Assembly (NCBI RefSeq): GCF_013346665.1
Contig: NZ_JABVBB010000038.1
Span: 1-64,000 of the forward strand
Direction: 5' to 3'
Length of the DNA stretch: 64,000 nucleotides
From: Sulfitobacter maritimus
Lineage (GTDB): Bacteria > Pseudomonadota > Alphaproteobacteria > Rhodobacterales > Rhodobacteraceae
Shown in pieces: positions 53,615 to 63,584 of this stretch. The position numbers were made by a program, and so were the translations under genes. Each line of letters begins with the position of its first letter. The first letter of the stretch is position 1. A model generated the notes under the pieces. It saw nothing but the letters and a program-made list of their open reading frames with translations, did not search any database and had not been told where the DNA came from.

Positions 53615-54607
53615 TCAGCGGCGGCGGGCGAGCGGACGCGTGGCGTGGAATAGCTTGAACCGCGCGTCGCCCCCTAGTTCGGCCACCTGAGCAAAGCGTT
53701 TTTTCAGTTCCGCCTCATAGGGCAGATGCCGGTTCGCGACCATCCAAAGGTCGCCTTGGCTCGACAGGATGCGCGCGGCAGCGGCGACGAAGGCTTGGCC
53801 GATCTGCGGCTCTGCGGCGCGCCCTGTGTGGAAGGGCGGGTTCATCACCACCGTGTCCATCCGGTGCGGTGGCTGCCATTTAGTGGCATCCTCCCAGTGG
53901 AACACGGCGCGGTCGTCGGTGACATTGTGGCGCGCGCATTCCAGCGCGAGATGTCCCGCCTCGACCAGATGCACGGTTTTTACCTTGGGCCGGGTCAGCA
54001 CATGAGCCGAAAGGAACCCCCAGCCAGCGCCAAGGTCAGCGACTTCAGCGCCGAGGTTATCAGGCAGGATATCGACCAGTAGCGCCGAGGCGAGATCGAC
54101 ACCATCGGCTGAAAACACCCCCGGCGCAGTCCAAAAGCCGCCATCGGTCTGAGCGGGGCCAGCTTGCCAATCGGTGAAAAAATCACTCGCGCCTGCGTCG
54201 ATCCAATAGAGCTTGCCATGCGCTTTGGAAATTGGCCCATGAACAGTGACCCGCGCGCGCATCTCGCGTAGGATTGAATCTGCGCCATCGGTTTTCTGGC
54301 CATCCACCACGACCGGCCCGTCACTTACCGCACAGGCTTGAGCGATCAGCGCGCGGGCCTCATGTTTGGCGCGGGGCAGACAGACGATGGCGGCGGCATA
54401 GTGCCCCTCGACTGAATGGCTCGCCTCATAGCCTCGGGCGGCCCAAGCGTCATAGGCTGGCTTATAGTCGTGGATGATCTTGCAGCGCTCTGGCGGAAAA
54501 TCAGCCAAATCAGCCTCTACCGGGGGCTGGAACACAGCGATCACGCCCTCGTCAGGTAGGTCCAGCCCACCGCCGTTCAGGGCCAGTTCCAATCGCGGGT
54601 CAATCAC
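53615..54607 (-). CDS. rsmC: Class I SAM methyltransferase, RsmC-like
   Basis: A 330-residue protein related to RsmC, which methylates G1207 of 16S rRNA. The C-terminal SAM domain has VADLGAGWGFLSAHVL and the nucleic-acid amino-methyltransferase motif NPPFHTGRAAEP. The N-terminal half is a degenerate methyltransferase domain as in RsmC. The start is GTG at 54605-54607, three bases after the clpS stop, with a weak AAGAAG site. Some related proteins are annotated only as methyltransferases, so the exact target base is inferred. Confidence 0.85.
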   Translation of the reverse strand: MIDPRLELALNGGGLDLPDEGVIAVFQPPVEADLADFPPERCKIIHDYKPAYDAWAARGYEASHSVEGHYAAAIVCLPRAKHEARALIAQACAVSDGPVVVDGQKTDGADSILREMRARVTVHGPISKAHGKLYWIDAGASDFFTDWQAGPAQTDGGFWTAPGVFSADGVDLASALLVDILPDNLGAEVADLGAGWGFLSAHVLTRPKVKTVHLVEAGHLALECARHNVTDDRAVFHWEDATKWQPPHRMDTVVMNPPFHTGRAAEPQIGQAFVAAAARILSSQGDLWMVANRHLPYEAELKKRFAQVAELGGDARFKLFHATRPLARRR

Positions 54608-54610
54608 GTG

Positions 54611-54934
54611 TTATTCTTCTTTTTCCATAGTGCATTGCAGCGGGTGCTGGTGCCGCCGGGCGAAATCCATCACCTGCGCGACCTTGGTCTCGGCGATTTC
54701 GTGGCTAAAGACACCCACAACCGCCAGACCTTTTTTATGTACGGTCAGCATGATCTCGAAGGCTTGCGCATGGTTGAGGCCAAAGAACCGCTCTAGCACA
54801 TGCACAACGAACTCCATCGGGGTGAAGTCATCGTTAAGTAGCATCACCTTATACATGGGCGGGCGTTTGGTCTTTGGCCGGGTTTTGGTCAACAGTTCGG
54901 TGTCGTCACCGTCCTGCGGTCCGCCCGCCATCAT
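54611..54934 (-). CDS. clpS: ATP-dependent Clp protease adapter ClpS
   Basis: Binds N-degron substrates and delivers them to ClpAP. The 107-residue protein has the conserved core [24 protein letters not shown], followed by [27 protein letters not shown]. The ATG at 54934 with GGGGAG upstream gives the usual length. An ATG at 55003 with AGGAG upstream would give 130 residues and cannot be excluded. clpA is not adjacent. It heads a short operon with rsmC and is divergent from the HAD gene. Confidence 0.94.
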   Translation of the reverse strand: MMAGGPQDGDDTELLTKTRPKTKRPPMYKVMLLNDDFTPMEFVVHVLERFFGLNHAQAFEIMLTVHKKGLAVVGVFSHEIAETKVAQVMDFARRHQHPLQCTMEKEE

Positions 54935-55091
54935 CCACGCTCCCCGCTGGCGGGGGTCGGCTGTCGGATTTGTCCAAGTTGCCTTTGGGTCGTCACGGTG
55001 CATTGCTGCTCCTGCCGCTGAGGGATGTCGCTTCTTTAATGTGCAGGCGTCTATATAACCCCTAAACCGTTTAAGGAAAGAGGCAGTACAT

Positions 55092-55799
55092 ATGGCACCG
55101 GCACTCACCACGATCGGCTTCGATGCGGATGACACATTGTGGCATAATGAACGCTACTTTGCACTGTCACATGATCGTTTTGCCGCGTTATTAGCAGAAC
55201 ATAGTGAACGCGGCCATTTAATGGCGCGTTTGCTAGAGGCTGAGCGGCGCAATTTGCCGCATTATGGCTATGGCATTAAAGGGTTCACCCTTTCCATGAT
55301 CGAAACCGCAATTGAAGTGACTGAGGGCGAGGTTCCAGCTTCTGTCATTGCGGAGTTATTGGCAGCGGGCCGCGATATGTTGGCTCATCCTATTGAGTTG
55401 CTACCGCATGTTGAGGATGTGTTGGACGCTTTGGCAGGGCGTTTCCGTTTGTTGGTCGTCACCAAGGGCGATCTGCTGGATCAGGAGCGCAAGCTGGCGC
55501 AATCGGGGCTGCGGGGGCGTTTCGACGCGGTCGAAATCGTATCTCACAAAACCGAAGCAGCCTACCGCGAGATATTTGCCCGCCATGGTGACGGTGCGGC
55601 GCGCGGACTGATGGTGGGCAATTCCATGGCCTCGGACGTGCGTCCAATGATCAAGGCGGGGGGCTGGGGCGTTTATGTACCGCATGATCTGACCTGGGCG
55701 ATGGAACAGGCAGAGCCGCCTGAAAACGCAGAGCGATTCGCTGAAATTAGCGATCTTTCGGACTTGCCGGCCTTAATCCGCGATATTGACGTGGAGTGA
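55092..55799 (+). CDS. HAD-family hydrolase
   Basis: A 235-residue haloacid dehalogenase-type phosphatase. Motif I is GFDADDTLW (nucleophile Asp in DADDT), motif II is VVTKGD, and motif IV lies in [17 protein letters not shown] helical cap spans about residues 20-95. The 5' third uses noticeably more A/T-rich codons than neighbouring genes. The substrate is unknown. It is divergent from clpS and followed by a 245-base gap before the carboxypeptidase gene. Confidence 0.93.
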   Translation: MAPALTTIGFDADDTLWHNERYFALSHDRFAALLAEHSERGHLMARLLEAERRNLPHYGYGIKGFTLSMIETAIEVTEGEVPASVIAELLAAGRDMLAHPIELLPHVEDVLDALAGRFRLLVVTKGDLLDQERKLAQSGLRGRFDAVEIVSHKTEAAYREIFARHGDGAARGLMVGNSMASDVRPMIKAGGWGVYVPHDLTWAMEQAEPPENAERFAEISDLSDLPALIRDIDVE

Positions 55800-56044
55800 C
55801 TCGCGCTGAAAAAACCAATTGCGGCGAAAACGCCCAGTTGTCGCCCAGCTCTTGCCACATTTACCGTCGATAGTGGGTAAGCGCGGATTAACCTCTACAT
55901 ATGGGAGGAGAATTTCGCCCCTTTTACCCTCCTCGTTAGATTCGCAGCCTTCCGCGATCCCCCTGATTGTGTTAGCCTATAACCAATCAACAAATGGTCA
56001 GCCGAAGAAATCGGCGATCCCGAGGCAGTAAAAGGCAGGACACT

Positions 56045-57520
56045 ATGAAGGCTTGGCGCCATCAGCCGGCCCATTACGGGCTATCTTTCTTCGCAGCACT
56101 CTGGCTTTTGATGATTGTACCGCTCAGCGCGGTTGCAGCGCCCTATGCGGCCTATGTCATTGATGCGCGCACGGGCAAAGAGTTGCATTCCGAAAATGCC
56201 GACACCCGTTTGCATCCCGCCTCGCTGACCAAAATGATGACCCTTTATATTGCGTTTCAGGCCGTAGAGCGCGGTGAAATTTCCCTCGATACGCAGGTCA
56301 CTATTTCCAAGAACGCCGCCTCTGAACCGCCAAGCAAACTCGGCATGCGCCCGGGTCAGAAAATCGCCCTGCGCTACCTCATTCGTGCCGCTGCGGTGAA
56401 GTCTGCCAATGATGCCGCCACGGCCATTGGGGAGGCCATTGAGGGTTCTGAAGCCGCTTTTGCCCGCCGGATGAACCGCACGGCCCAGCAGTTGGGCATG
56501 ACGCGCACGACCTTCAAGAACATGCACGGTCTGACGGAAAACGGTCACCTGTCCACGGCGCGGGACATGACCCGTATGGGGCGGCATCTGCTCTATGATT
56601 ATCCGCAGTATTACAACCTGTTCTCCCGGATTACCGCCGATGCCGGCGTGCGCAAGGTCTCCCATACCAACCGCCGCTTTCTGGGGTCCTACAAAGGTGC
56701 CGACGGGATTAAGACAGGCTACACCCGCGCGGCTGGTTTTAACCTTACGGCATCCGCCGAACGCGGTAACGAGCGTATTATCGTAACAGTCTTCGGCGGC
56801 AAATCCACCGCGTCGCGCAACGCGAAGGTTGCTGAACTAATGGATCTCGGCTTCCGCCGGGCGCCTTCGAGCGCCCCGCTGTTGAAACCCGCACCCCCGG
56901 TCTATGCTGATGTGGAAAGCACCCCCGGCACGACAGCAGGCGCGGCTGGCAAGACCATCCGCCTCGTGGGTGCCGTCACCACGTCAAAACGCCCAAATCT
57001 TCGCCCGCGGAGCGAAGAGGTTCTGGTCGCCACCGCAGTCGCACCTGAAGCAACCAGCGTCGTGTCCAACAGCGATATCACTGCCGCCCTGCGCGAAGCG
57101 GTCGCGACGGTGCCTGTCGCACCTGAAGTGAGCGCACCTGAGGTTCAAGAGCAGGAAACAATGACGCTCGCCTCGGCCAATGTATCTGTCCGCCCCGAGC
57201 CACGACCAGAGGAGGTCGAAGTGGCTGTGGCACAGGCTGTGGAACAGGAAATCGTCACCCGGATCTCCACTTCTGGCAGCCGCCATTGGGGGGTCAACGT
57301 GGGCCGCTACCCCAGCCGCTATGCCGCCGAGAAGGTGCTTTTGAAGACAGCCTTGGCCGAAATGTCGACGCTGGACGGCACATTGCGCAAAGTCGTGCGT
57401 CGCCCTCAGGGGTTTGAGGCGAACTTCCTTGGCATGTCGCGCGAGAGCGCTGATCTGGCCTGCCGCCGCCTCGCCGCGCGCAATGTCAGCTGCTTTATGA
57501 TCGGGCCGAGCGAAGGCTAA
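56045..57520 (+). CDS. D-alanyl-D-alanine carboxypeptidase with SPOR domain
   Basis: A 491-residue penicillin-binding protein that trims the terminal D-Ala from peptidoglycan pentapeptides. After a signal peptide ending near residue 32 (AVAAP), the active-site motifs are SLTK (Ser60-Lys63), SAN (120-122) and KTG (223-225). A long variable linker follows, then a SPOR domain at about 410-490 that should target the protein to septal glycan. ATG 56045 has AGGA upstream. It is a DacF/PBP5-type enzyme; the SPOR fusion is common in alphaproteobacteria. Confidence 0.95.
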   Translation: MKAWRHQPAHYGLSFFAALWLLMIVPLSAVAAPYAAYVIDARTGKELHSENADTRLHPASLTKMMTLYIAFQAVERGEISLDTQVTISKNAASEPPSKLGMRPGQKIALRYLIRAAAVKSANDAATAIGEAIEGSEAAFARRMNRTAQQLGMTRTTFKNMHGLTENGHLSTARDMTRMGRHLLYDYPQYYNLFSRITADAGVRKVSHTNRRFLGSYKGADGIKTGYTRAAGFNLTASAERGNERIIVTVFGGKSTASRNAKVAELMDLGFRRAPSSAPLLKPAPPVYADVESTPGTTAGAAGKTIRLVGAVTTSKRPNLRPRSEEVLVATAVAPEATSVVSNSDITAALREAVATVPVAPEVSAPEVQEQETMTLASANVSVRPEPRPEEVEVAVAQAVEQEIVTRISTSGSRHWGVNVGRYPSRYAAEKVLLKTALAEMSTLDGTLRKVVRRPQGFEANFLGMSRESADLACRRLAARNVSCFMIGPSEG

Positions 57521-57551
57521 AGCGCCGCGCCCCCGCGCGCCGCTCACCCTT

Positions 57552-57614
57552 CTTCATCCTTTAAAAATACCCGCGGGGGAATCGCGCCCTTGGCGCGATG
57601 GGGGCAGCGCCCCC
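57552..57614 (+). repeat. Dispersed structured intergenic repeat, copy 3
   Basis: CTTCATCC, then TTTAAAAATA, the palindrome CCCGCGGG, hairpin ATCGCGCC/GGCGCGAT and hairpin GGGGGC/GCCCCC. It lies 31 bases after the carboxypeptidase stop, in sense orientation, and 30 bases before the stop of the convergent yejF. Confidence 0.87.
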
Positions 57615-57644
57615 GCCGTCCCCTCCCCCAATCGCGAAGCCAGC

Positions 57645-59225
57645 CTATCCAGCTGCCTGCAACAACGTCCGCGTGTACTCGGTCTGCGGGTTGTCATAAA
57701 GCGCATCAACATCGCCATATTCCACCACATCACCGCGTTTCATCACCATCACCTTATGCGACATCGCCCGCACGACCTTCAGGTCATGGCTGATGAAGAG
57801 ATAGGCCAGCCCGTACTTCACCTGCAAACGCCGCAGCAGATCGACGATTTGCACCTGCACGGTCATATCCAGTGCCGAGGTGGGCTCGTCCAACACCAGC
57901 AGCTTAGGCCGCAGCACCATGGCGCGGGCAATTGCAATTCGCTGGCGCTGGCCGCCTGAGAACTCATGCGGGTAGCGGTCCATCGTCGCCGGGTCGAGAC
58001 CAACCTCCTGCATGACTTCTGCCACCACTTCGCGCCGGTCGCGCCCCTTGTCCACCTTATGGATCGCCAGCCCTTCGGAGATGATCTGAAAGCAAGTCAT
58101 ACGCGGGCTGAGCGAGCCGAAGGGATCTTGGAACACAATCTGCATATCGGCGCGTAGCTTGCGCAACTGCCGGGTGGACCACTTCCGCACATCCTCGCCA
58201 CGAAAGATCACCTGCCCTTCCGAGGCGATGAGCCGCATGATCGCCAGCGCCGCGGTGGTCTTCCCAGAGCCGCTTTCGCCTACGATGCCGAGCGTCTCTC
58301 CCGCGCGGATTGAAAGGCTCGTGTCATTGACAGCTTTCACATGGCCCACCGTACGGCGCAGCAGACCTTTTTGGATCGGAAACCAGACCTTAAGGTTATC
58401 GGTGCGCAACACTTCGAGCGCATCGTCGGCCACAGGCGCGGGCGCGCCGGTAGGTTCGGCGCCCAGAAGCTTTTGCGTGTAGGGATGCTGGGGATTGTCG
58501 AAAATCTCGCCCGTTGGCCCCTCTTCGACGACCACGCCCTTTTGCATCACGAAGACCCGGTCAGCGATGCGCCGGACGATCCCGAGGTCATGGGTAATGA
58601 ATAGAAGCCCCATGCCCATCTCGTCCTTGAGGTCTTTGAGCAGGTCAAGGATCTGCGCCTGAATGGTCACGTCGAGCGCAGTGGTCGGCTCATCCGCGAT
58701 TAGGATGTCAGGCTTGTTCGCCAGCGCCATGGCGATCATCACACGCTGCCGTTGCCCGCCTGAAAGCTGGTGCGGATAGGCACCCATGCGGCTTTCTGCT
58801 TCATTGATGCCGACCTGCTCCAACAGGCTCAACACACGGGCGCGGGCCTCGGCGCCCTGCAAACCTTGGTGAAGGGCCAGCGACTCGGCCAGCTGCTTTT
58901 CAATCGTGTGCAGCGGGTTAAGCGAGGTCATCGGCTCTTGGAAAATGAAGGAGATGTCATTGCCGCGCACCTTGTGCAGCAGTTTATCATCCGCGCCGAT
59001 CATCTGCTGCCCATCATAGGTGACCGAACCGCTGACCTGCGCAGAGTCGCCCAGCAGCGACACGGTGGAGAGCGCCGAAACCGACTTGCCTGAACCGCTT
59101 TCGCCCACCAGCGCCACGGTCTCACCCCGGTTCACCGCAAAGCTCACCCCGCGCACAGCGGGGATTAACTGCCCGTCCTGCCGAAAGGAAACTTGCAGGT
59201 CTTTAACGTCCAAAAGCGCAGTCAC
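57645..59225 (-). CDS. yejF: Peptide ABC transporter, double ATPase YejF
   Basis: A 526-residue protein with two fused ATPase domains that powers the Yej importer. Domain 1 has Walker A GESGSGKS (41-48) and LSGGQ (154-158); domain 2 has GESGSGKT (316-323), [15 protein letters not shown] and [10 protein letters not shown]. The start is GTG at 59225, overlapping yejE by four bases (GTGA). Yej systems take up oligopeptides and in E. coli admit microcin C. Confidence 0.95.
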   Translation of the reverse strand: MTALLDVKDLQVSFRQDGQLIPAVRGVSFAVNRGETVALVGESGSGKSVSALSTVSLLGDSAQVSGSVTYDGQQMIGADDKLLHKVRGNDISFIFQEPMTSLNPLHTIEKQLAESLALHQGLQGAEARARVLSLLEQVGINEAESRMGAYPHQLSGGQRQRVMIAMALANKPDILIADEPTTALDVTIQAQILDLLKDLKDEMGMGLLFITHDLGIVRRIADRVFVMQKGVVVEEGPTGEIFDNPQHPYTQKLLGAEPTGAPAPVADDALEVLRTDNLKVWFPIQKGLLRRTVGHVKAVNDTSLSIRAGETLGIVGESGSGKTTAALAIMRLIASEGQVIFRGEDVRKWSTRQLRKLRADMQIVFQDPFGSLSPRMTCFQIISEGLAIHKVDKGRDRREVVAEVMQEVGLDPATMDRYPHEFSGGQRQRIAIARAMVLRPKLLVLDEPTSALDMTVQVQIVDLLRRLQVKYGLAYLFISHDLKVVRAMSHKVMVMKRGDVVEYGDVDALYDNPQTEYTRTLLQAAG

Positions 59226-60328
59226 GAAAAGGTCTTTCTAGGGTCGAATGCATCGCGGATGCCTTCAAAGATGAAGACGAGCAGCGACAGCATGATGGCA
59301 AAGGTAAAGAAGGCCGAGAAGGCCAGCCAAGGCGCTTGCAGGTTCTGTTTGGCTTGCAGCGTCAACTCCCCCAGAGACGGGGCCGAGGACGGCAGGCCGA
59401 AACCGAGGAAGTCGAGCGTCGCCAGCGTGGAGATCGTGCCAGTGATGATAAACGGCAGCATGGTGAGCGTCGCCACCATCGCATTGGGCAGCATGTGACG
59501 CAGCATGATCGTGCCGTTGCCCACACCGAGCGCACGGGCGGCGCGGACGTATTCGAGGTTACGCGCCCGCAGGAACTCGGCACGGACCACCCCCACCAGC
59601 GCGGTCCAAGAGAAGAGAACGAGTAGGATTACCAAGAGCCAGAAACTTCGCCCCAAAATGGCGAACATGATGATGATGACATAGAGCGACGGGGTTGAGG
59701 ACCATATCTCAATAATCCGTTGAAAGATCAGGTCGAGCCACCCGCCAAAGAAACCCTGCACGGCGCCCGCCAGAATGCCGATAATCGACGCCGCGCCGGT
59801 GACGATCAGGGTAAAGACCACCGACAAACGGAAACCGTGGATCACCCGCGCCATGACATCGCGTTTGGTGCCATCGGTGCCGAGCCAGTTCTGTCCGTTG
59901 GGCGGCAGCGGAGCAGCACCCGGGCGGTCCACTGCGGTGTTAAAGGAATAGGGAATGACCGGCCAGATCGCCCATCCCTTGTCGATCGCTTCGCCCGCAA
60001 TCTCACCATCCTCCGCATCAAGGATATAGCCTTCGGGATCGTCGAAACAGGCCTCCAGCCCGCCGGTGGCGATGAGACATTGCACCTCCGGATCACGGTA
60101 GGCGGCTTCGGTCTGGAAATCGCCACCAAAGGCGGTCTCTGGGTAGAAGTTAAAGATCGGCGTAAAATACTCACCCCGATAATTCACCAAGATCGGTTTG
60201 TCGTTGGCGACAAACTCAGCAAAGAGCGAAATGCCAAACAGGATCGCGAAAATCCACAGCGACCAATAGGCGCGGCGGTTCGCGGTGAAATTGCGCCAAC
60301 GGCGTTGGTTCAGCGGGGACAGCGCCAT
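59222..60328 (-). CDS. yejE: Peptide ABC transporter permease YejE
   Basis: A 368-residue inner-membrane permease. A first helix (about 20-38) is followed by a long periplasmic loop, then five helices with the EAA-type signature region RAARALGVGNGTIMLRHMLPNA near the ATPase contact. The periplasmic insert (about 45-155) is typical of YejE. It overlaps yejB by one base at its start and yejF at its end. Confidence 0.94.
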   Translation of the reverse strand: MALSPLNQRRWRNFTANRRAYWSLWIFAILFGISLFAEFVANDKPILVNYRGEYFTPIFNFYPETAFGGDFQTEAAYRDPEVQCLIATGGLEACFDDPEGYILDAEDGEIAGEAIDKGWAIWPVIPYSFNTAVDRPGAAPLPPNGQNWLGTDGTKRDVMARVIHGFRLSVVFTLIVTGAASIIGILAGAVQGFFGGWLDLIFQRIIEIWSSTPSLYVIIIMFAILGRSFWLLVILLVLFSWTALVGVVRAEFLRARNLEYVRAARALGVGNGTIMLRHMLPNAMVATLTMLPFIITGTISTLATLDFLGFGLPSSAPSLGELTLQAKQNLQAPWLAFSAFFTFAIMLSLLVFIFEGIRDAFDPRKTFS

Positions 60329-61419
60329 CAGCCTTCCCTTTTCTCAAAGTCGATGCGGGGATCGACGAGCACGTACATCAGGTCCGACAGGATGCCGACG
60401 ACAAGGCCGATGAGACCGAAGATAAAAAGCGTGCCGAAGACGATGGGGTAGTCCCGCGCCACAGCGGCTTCAAAGCCCAAACGCCCCAGCCCATCGAGGC
60501 TAAAGATCGTCTCGATGATGATCGACCCGCCGAAAAAGACCGAGATGAACACCGCCGGGAAGCTGGCGATCACGATTAGCATCGCGTTGCGGAAGACGTG
60601 GCCGTAAAGCACCTTCCGCTCGGACAACCCCTTGGCGCGGGCGGTGATGACGTACTGCTTTTTGATTTCGTCCAGAAAGCTGTTCTTGGTCAGCAGCGTG
60701 AGCGTGGCAAAGGCCGAAATGGTTGAGGCCAGCACCGGCAGGGTGATGTGCCAGAAGTAATCGGCCACCTTGGCCAAGGGGCTGAGGCTGTCGAAATTGT
60801 CGGACGTCAGGCCGCGCAGGGGGAATATCTGCCAGTAAGACCCACCCGCGAACAAGACCAGCAGCAGGATCGCGAAGAGAAAGCCGGGGATCGCATAGGC
60901 CGCGATGATCGCGCCGGAGGTCCAAGTGTCAAACCGGCTGCCATCCCGCACCGCTTTGCGGATACCGAGCGGGATGGAGATCAGATGGGCGATTAATGTC
61001 GACCATAACCCCAGCGTTATAGACACCGGCAGCTTTTCCTTAATCAGATCAATCACCCCGATCGAGCGGAAGTAACTCTCGCCAAAATCAAGCCGCATAT
61101 AATTCCACAGCATATGAAAGAAACGCTCGACCGGCGGCTTGTCGAAGCCGAACTCCTTCTCCAACTCTTCGATCAACTCAGGCGGCAGCCCACGCGCGCC
61201 CACATAGGTGCTGTCGGACCCTCGTGCCATCGTGTCGACGCCCGCATCGTTATTGCCCCCAGCAAAGCCGCCAAAGACATCGCCACCGCCCTGAATACGC
61301 GCGATAGCCTGCTCCACCGGGCCACCGGGGACGAATTGAACCAAGGCAAAGTTCACCAGCATGATCCCGAACAAGGTCGGGATAACCAGCAACAGCCGTC
61401 TGAGAATATAGGAACCCAT
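60328..61419 (-). CDS. yejB: Peptide ABC transporter permease YejB
   Basis: A 363-residue DppB-like permease. The N-terminus [24 protein letters not shown] is typical, followed by a large periplasmic loop, the EAA-type region [22 protein letters not shown] and further helices. It lies nine bases after yejA. Together the four genes form a complete importer. Confidence 0.95.
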   Translation of the reverse strand: MGSYILRRLLLVIPTLFGIMLVNFALVQFVPGGPVEQAIARIQGGGDVFGGFAGGNNDAGVDTMARGSDSTYVGARGLPPELIEELEKEFGFDKPPVERFFHMLWNYMRLDFGESYFRSIGVIDLIKEKLPVSITLGLWSTLIAHLISIPLGIRKAVRDGSRFDTWTSGAIIAAYAIPGFLFAILLLVLFAGGSYWQIFPLRGLTSDNFDSLSPLAKVADYFWHITLPVLASTISAFATLTLLTKNSFLDEIKKQYVITARAKGLSERKVLYGHVFRNAMLIVIASFPAVFISVFFGGSIIIETIFSLDGLGRLGFEAAVARDYPIVFGTLFIFGLIGLVVGILSDLMYVLVDPRIDFEKREG

Positions 61420-61428
61420 TTGGTCGCT

Positions 61429-63357
61429 TTACCGCAAGGCACCGGAGGCACGCAATTGCTCTGCGGCCTCTTCGTCGTACCACCAAAAATCGAGGTAGCC
61501 CAAGGCATAGGGCGGGATGGTCTCGGGGTGGTCGTATTGGTTGTAATAGGCAACCCAATAGCTGTCGTTGTACCACGTCGGGATCATGAAGAACTCATGC
61601 CGCAGGGCCCGGTCGAGCGCCATGAGAGCGGCGTCTTCTTCCTCGGCGGTTTCAGCGTTAAGCGATGCGTCGATGATTGCGTCGACCAGCGGGCTGGCGA
61701 GACCTGCGGGGTTGAAAAGCGAAAACTCAGCCGCCTCCGACCCGTAGCGCTGTGTCAAGCCGGTGCCGGTGCCAAGGAATGCGGCGTAGGCGTCATAGAT
61801 CATGTCATAGTCGCGGTCCCGCTCGCGGGCGGTATATTGCGAACTGTCCACCTTCTCCAACCGCGCATCGATCCCGATGGCGGTCAAATTGTTCACGAAG
61901 TTCTCGATCACCGCCGAAATCGTGGGGGAGCCCGAAGAGTTCATCAGGAAGTTCAAGCGCAGCGGCTCACCCGCTTCATTGACCCGCATACCGTTTTGCA
62001 CGGTCCAGCCTGCTTCTTCGAGCAGCTTGGATGCGCGGCGTGCATTGCGGCGATCGAGCAAGCGGCTCGGGTCAGAAGTATGCGGCACAACAGCAGGCGC
62101 GTTCAGCATCTCGGCAGGGACCAGATCACCAAGGCTTTCCAGCAGAGCAAGCTCCGCCCCTTCGGGCGCACCCTGCGCCATCAGCGGCGTGTCTTGAGTA
62201 AAGGAGGCGCGGTGGTTGAACAGCCCGTATTGCAGCGACTCGTTCGTCCACTCGAAATTGAACATCAGCGCCACGGCCTCGCGCACCCGGCGGTCTTGCA
62301 GCGCTTCGCGACCAAGGTTGAAGATGATACCGGAGGGTGTCGGGGGCGATCCGTCGGGCAGTTCGGCCTTTACGATATTGCCGTCGGTCACCTTGGAAAA
62401 GTCATAACCTGTCGCCCATTTCTTTGAATCGCCTTCGGCGCGGAACGTGTATTCGCCCGCTTTGAACGCCTCAAAGGCCGAGGTGTCATCGCTAAAGATC
62501 TCCAACCGGATGCGGTCAAAGTTCATGCGACCTCGGTTGATCGGCAGATCTTTACCCCAATAGTCCGGATTGCGTTTCAACACGATCCGCTTGGTCAGAT
62601 CGATGCTATCGATCATATAGGCACCCGAACCGGGAGGCGGGTCCATCCAGCTGTCTTTCAACCCATTGCCGGTTTCCTCGAACCACTTCTTTGGCCAAGC
62701 GGGCACGCCACCCACGGTCTCAATCAGGCTACGGCGCGAGATCCCGTCGGCGAAGGTGAATTTGACGGTGTGATCGTCCAGCGCCTCGACTTTAGGAATA
62801 CGTTTGCGCACCGCATCGGCGTAGGATTTCAGCCCCTCGTCCAGCAGCAGATTGTGCGAGAAAACAATGTCATGCGCTGTCACCGGCGTGCCATCGGAAA
62901 ACCGTGCCTCAGGACGCATGTTAAAGATCACCCATGATTTGTCCTCTGGGTACTCAAGGCTTTCACAAAGCAGACAATAGCTTTCGCCATAGGCATCTGC
63001 GGGAAGCGGCTCGCCACTTGGCGCTTCGCCCAGCAGGCTCTCAAACCCAAAGATCGAAAACAGATGCGCCCGGCCCTTGCCCGAATAGGGGTTCATCGAA
63101 TCGAGCGTGCCGACAAAGGGCAGCGAAATCTCACCGCCTTTGGGGGCGTCCGGGTTAACGTAATCAAAATGCTCGAAATCCGCCGGATAGGTCAGATCGC
63201 CGTAGAAGGAATAGCCATGGCTCTTGATGATTTTTTGCTCCTGAGCGGAGGCCGCCCCCGCAAGCAGAACAAGCACCGTCAGCATCATCGTCGCCATCCA
63301 AAGCGGCATGCTATGGTCCGACTGACGGGTCGCGACGCGGGTCTGGGCTCTGGGCAT
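61429..63357 (-). CDS. yejA: Peptide ABC transporter substrate-binding protein YejA
   Basis: A 642-residue SBP family 5 protein with a Sec signal peptide ending GAASAQ (about residue 38). Motifs include HGYSFYGDLTYPADF and EARFSDGTPVTAHDIVFS. ATG 63357 has AAGGAG seven bases upstream, so the 16 residues before MPLWMATMM are part of the signal region. It heads the yejABEF operon. Ligand: short peptides or peptide-derived compounds. Confidence 0.95.
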   Translation of the reverse strand: MPRAQTRVATRQSDHSMPLWMATMMLTVLVLLAGAASAQEQKIIKSHGYSFYGDLTYPADFEHFDYVNPDAPKGGEISLPFVGTLDSMNPYSGKGRAHLFSIFGFESLLGEAPSGEPLPADAYGESYCLLCESLEYPEDKSWVIFNMRPEARFSDGTPVTAHDIVFSHNLLLDEGLKSYADAVRKRIPKVEALDDHTVKFTFADGISRRSLIETVGGVPAWPKKWFEETGNGLKDSWMDPPPGSGAYMIDSIDLTKRIVLKRNPDYWGKDLPINRGRMNFDRIRLEIFSDDTSAFEAFKAGEYTFRAEGDSKKWATGYDFSKVTDGNIVKAELPDGSPPTPSGIIFNLGREALQDRRVREAVALMFNFEWTNESLQYGLFNHRASFTQDTPLMAQGAPEGAELALLESLGDLVPAEMLNAPAVVPHTSDPSRLLDRRNARRASKLLEEAGWTVQNGMRVNEAGEPLRLNFLMNSSGSPTISAVIENFVNNLTAIGIDARLEKVDSSQYTARERDRDYDMIYDAYAAFLGTGTGLTQRYGSEAAEFSLFNPAGLASPLVDAIIDASLNAETAEEEDAALMALDRALRHEFFMIPTWYNDSYWVAYYNQYDHPETIPPYALGYLDFWWYDEEAAEQLRASGALR

Positions 63358-63480
63358 AGGTCACTCCTTGGCGGGGCATAGTCCGGATCATTGCGTCATG
63401 TAGGCTAACGCTGTGAAGCGCCAAGATACAAGTTGCGAATATGTTATCTAAGCAGCCTGGGCGGTGGATTGCGAAAGCGA

Positions 63481-63502
63481 GGTCAATGCGAAGCCGTTGA
63501 CC
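63481..63502. promoter_or_regulatory. Inverted repeat between yejA and the cytochrome gene
   Basis: GGTCAA (63481-63486), ten bases, TTGACC (63497-63502), about 125 bases upstream of yejA. A possible operator for the yej operon. Confidence 0.35.
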
Positions 63503-63541
63503 GTTCCGATCAAGGTATTGCGCCGCCCCACAAACGCAAAA

Positions 63542-63559
63542 GCCGCCCCAAAGGGCGGC
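63542..63559 (-). terminator. Terminator of the cytochrome c gene
   Basis: GCCGCCC (63542-63548) pairs with GGGCGGC (63553-63559). On the minus strand a T-rich run follows. It lies 26 bases after the cytochrome stop. Confidence 0.8.
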
Positions 63560-63584
63560 CTCACATACGCAATATCGCGTTCTA

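Noticed and set aside
55277-55292. AAAGGGTTCACCCTTT palindrome
   Set aside because: It lies inside the HAD coding frame with no T run and is explained by codons for KGFTL.
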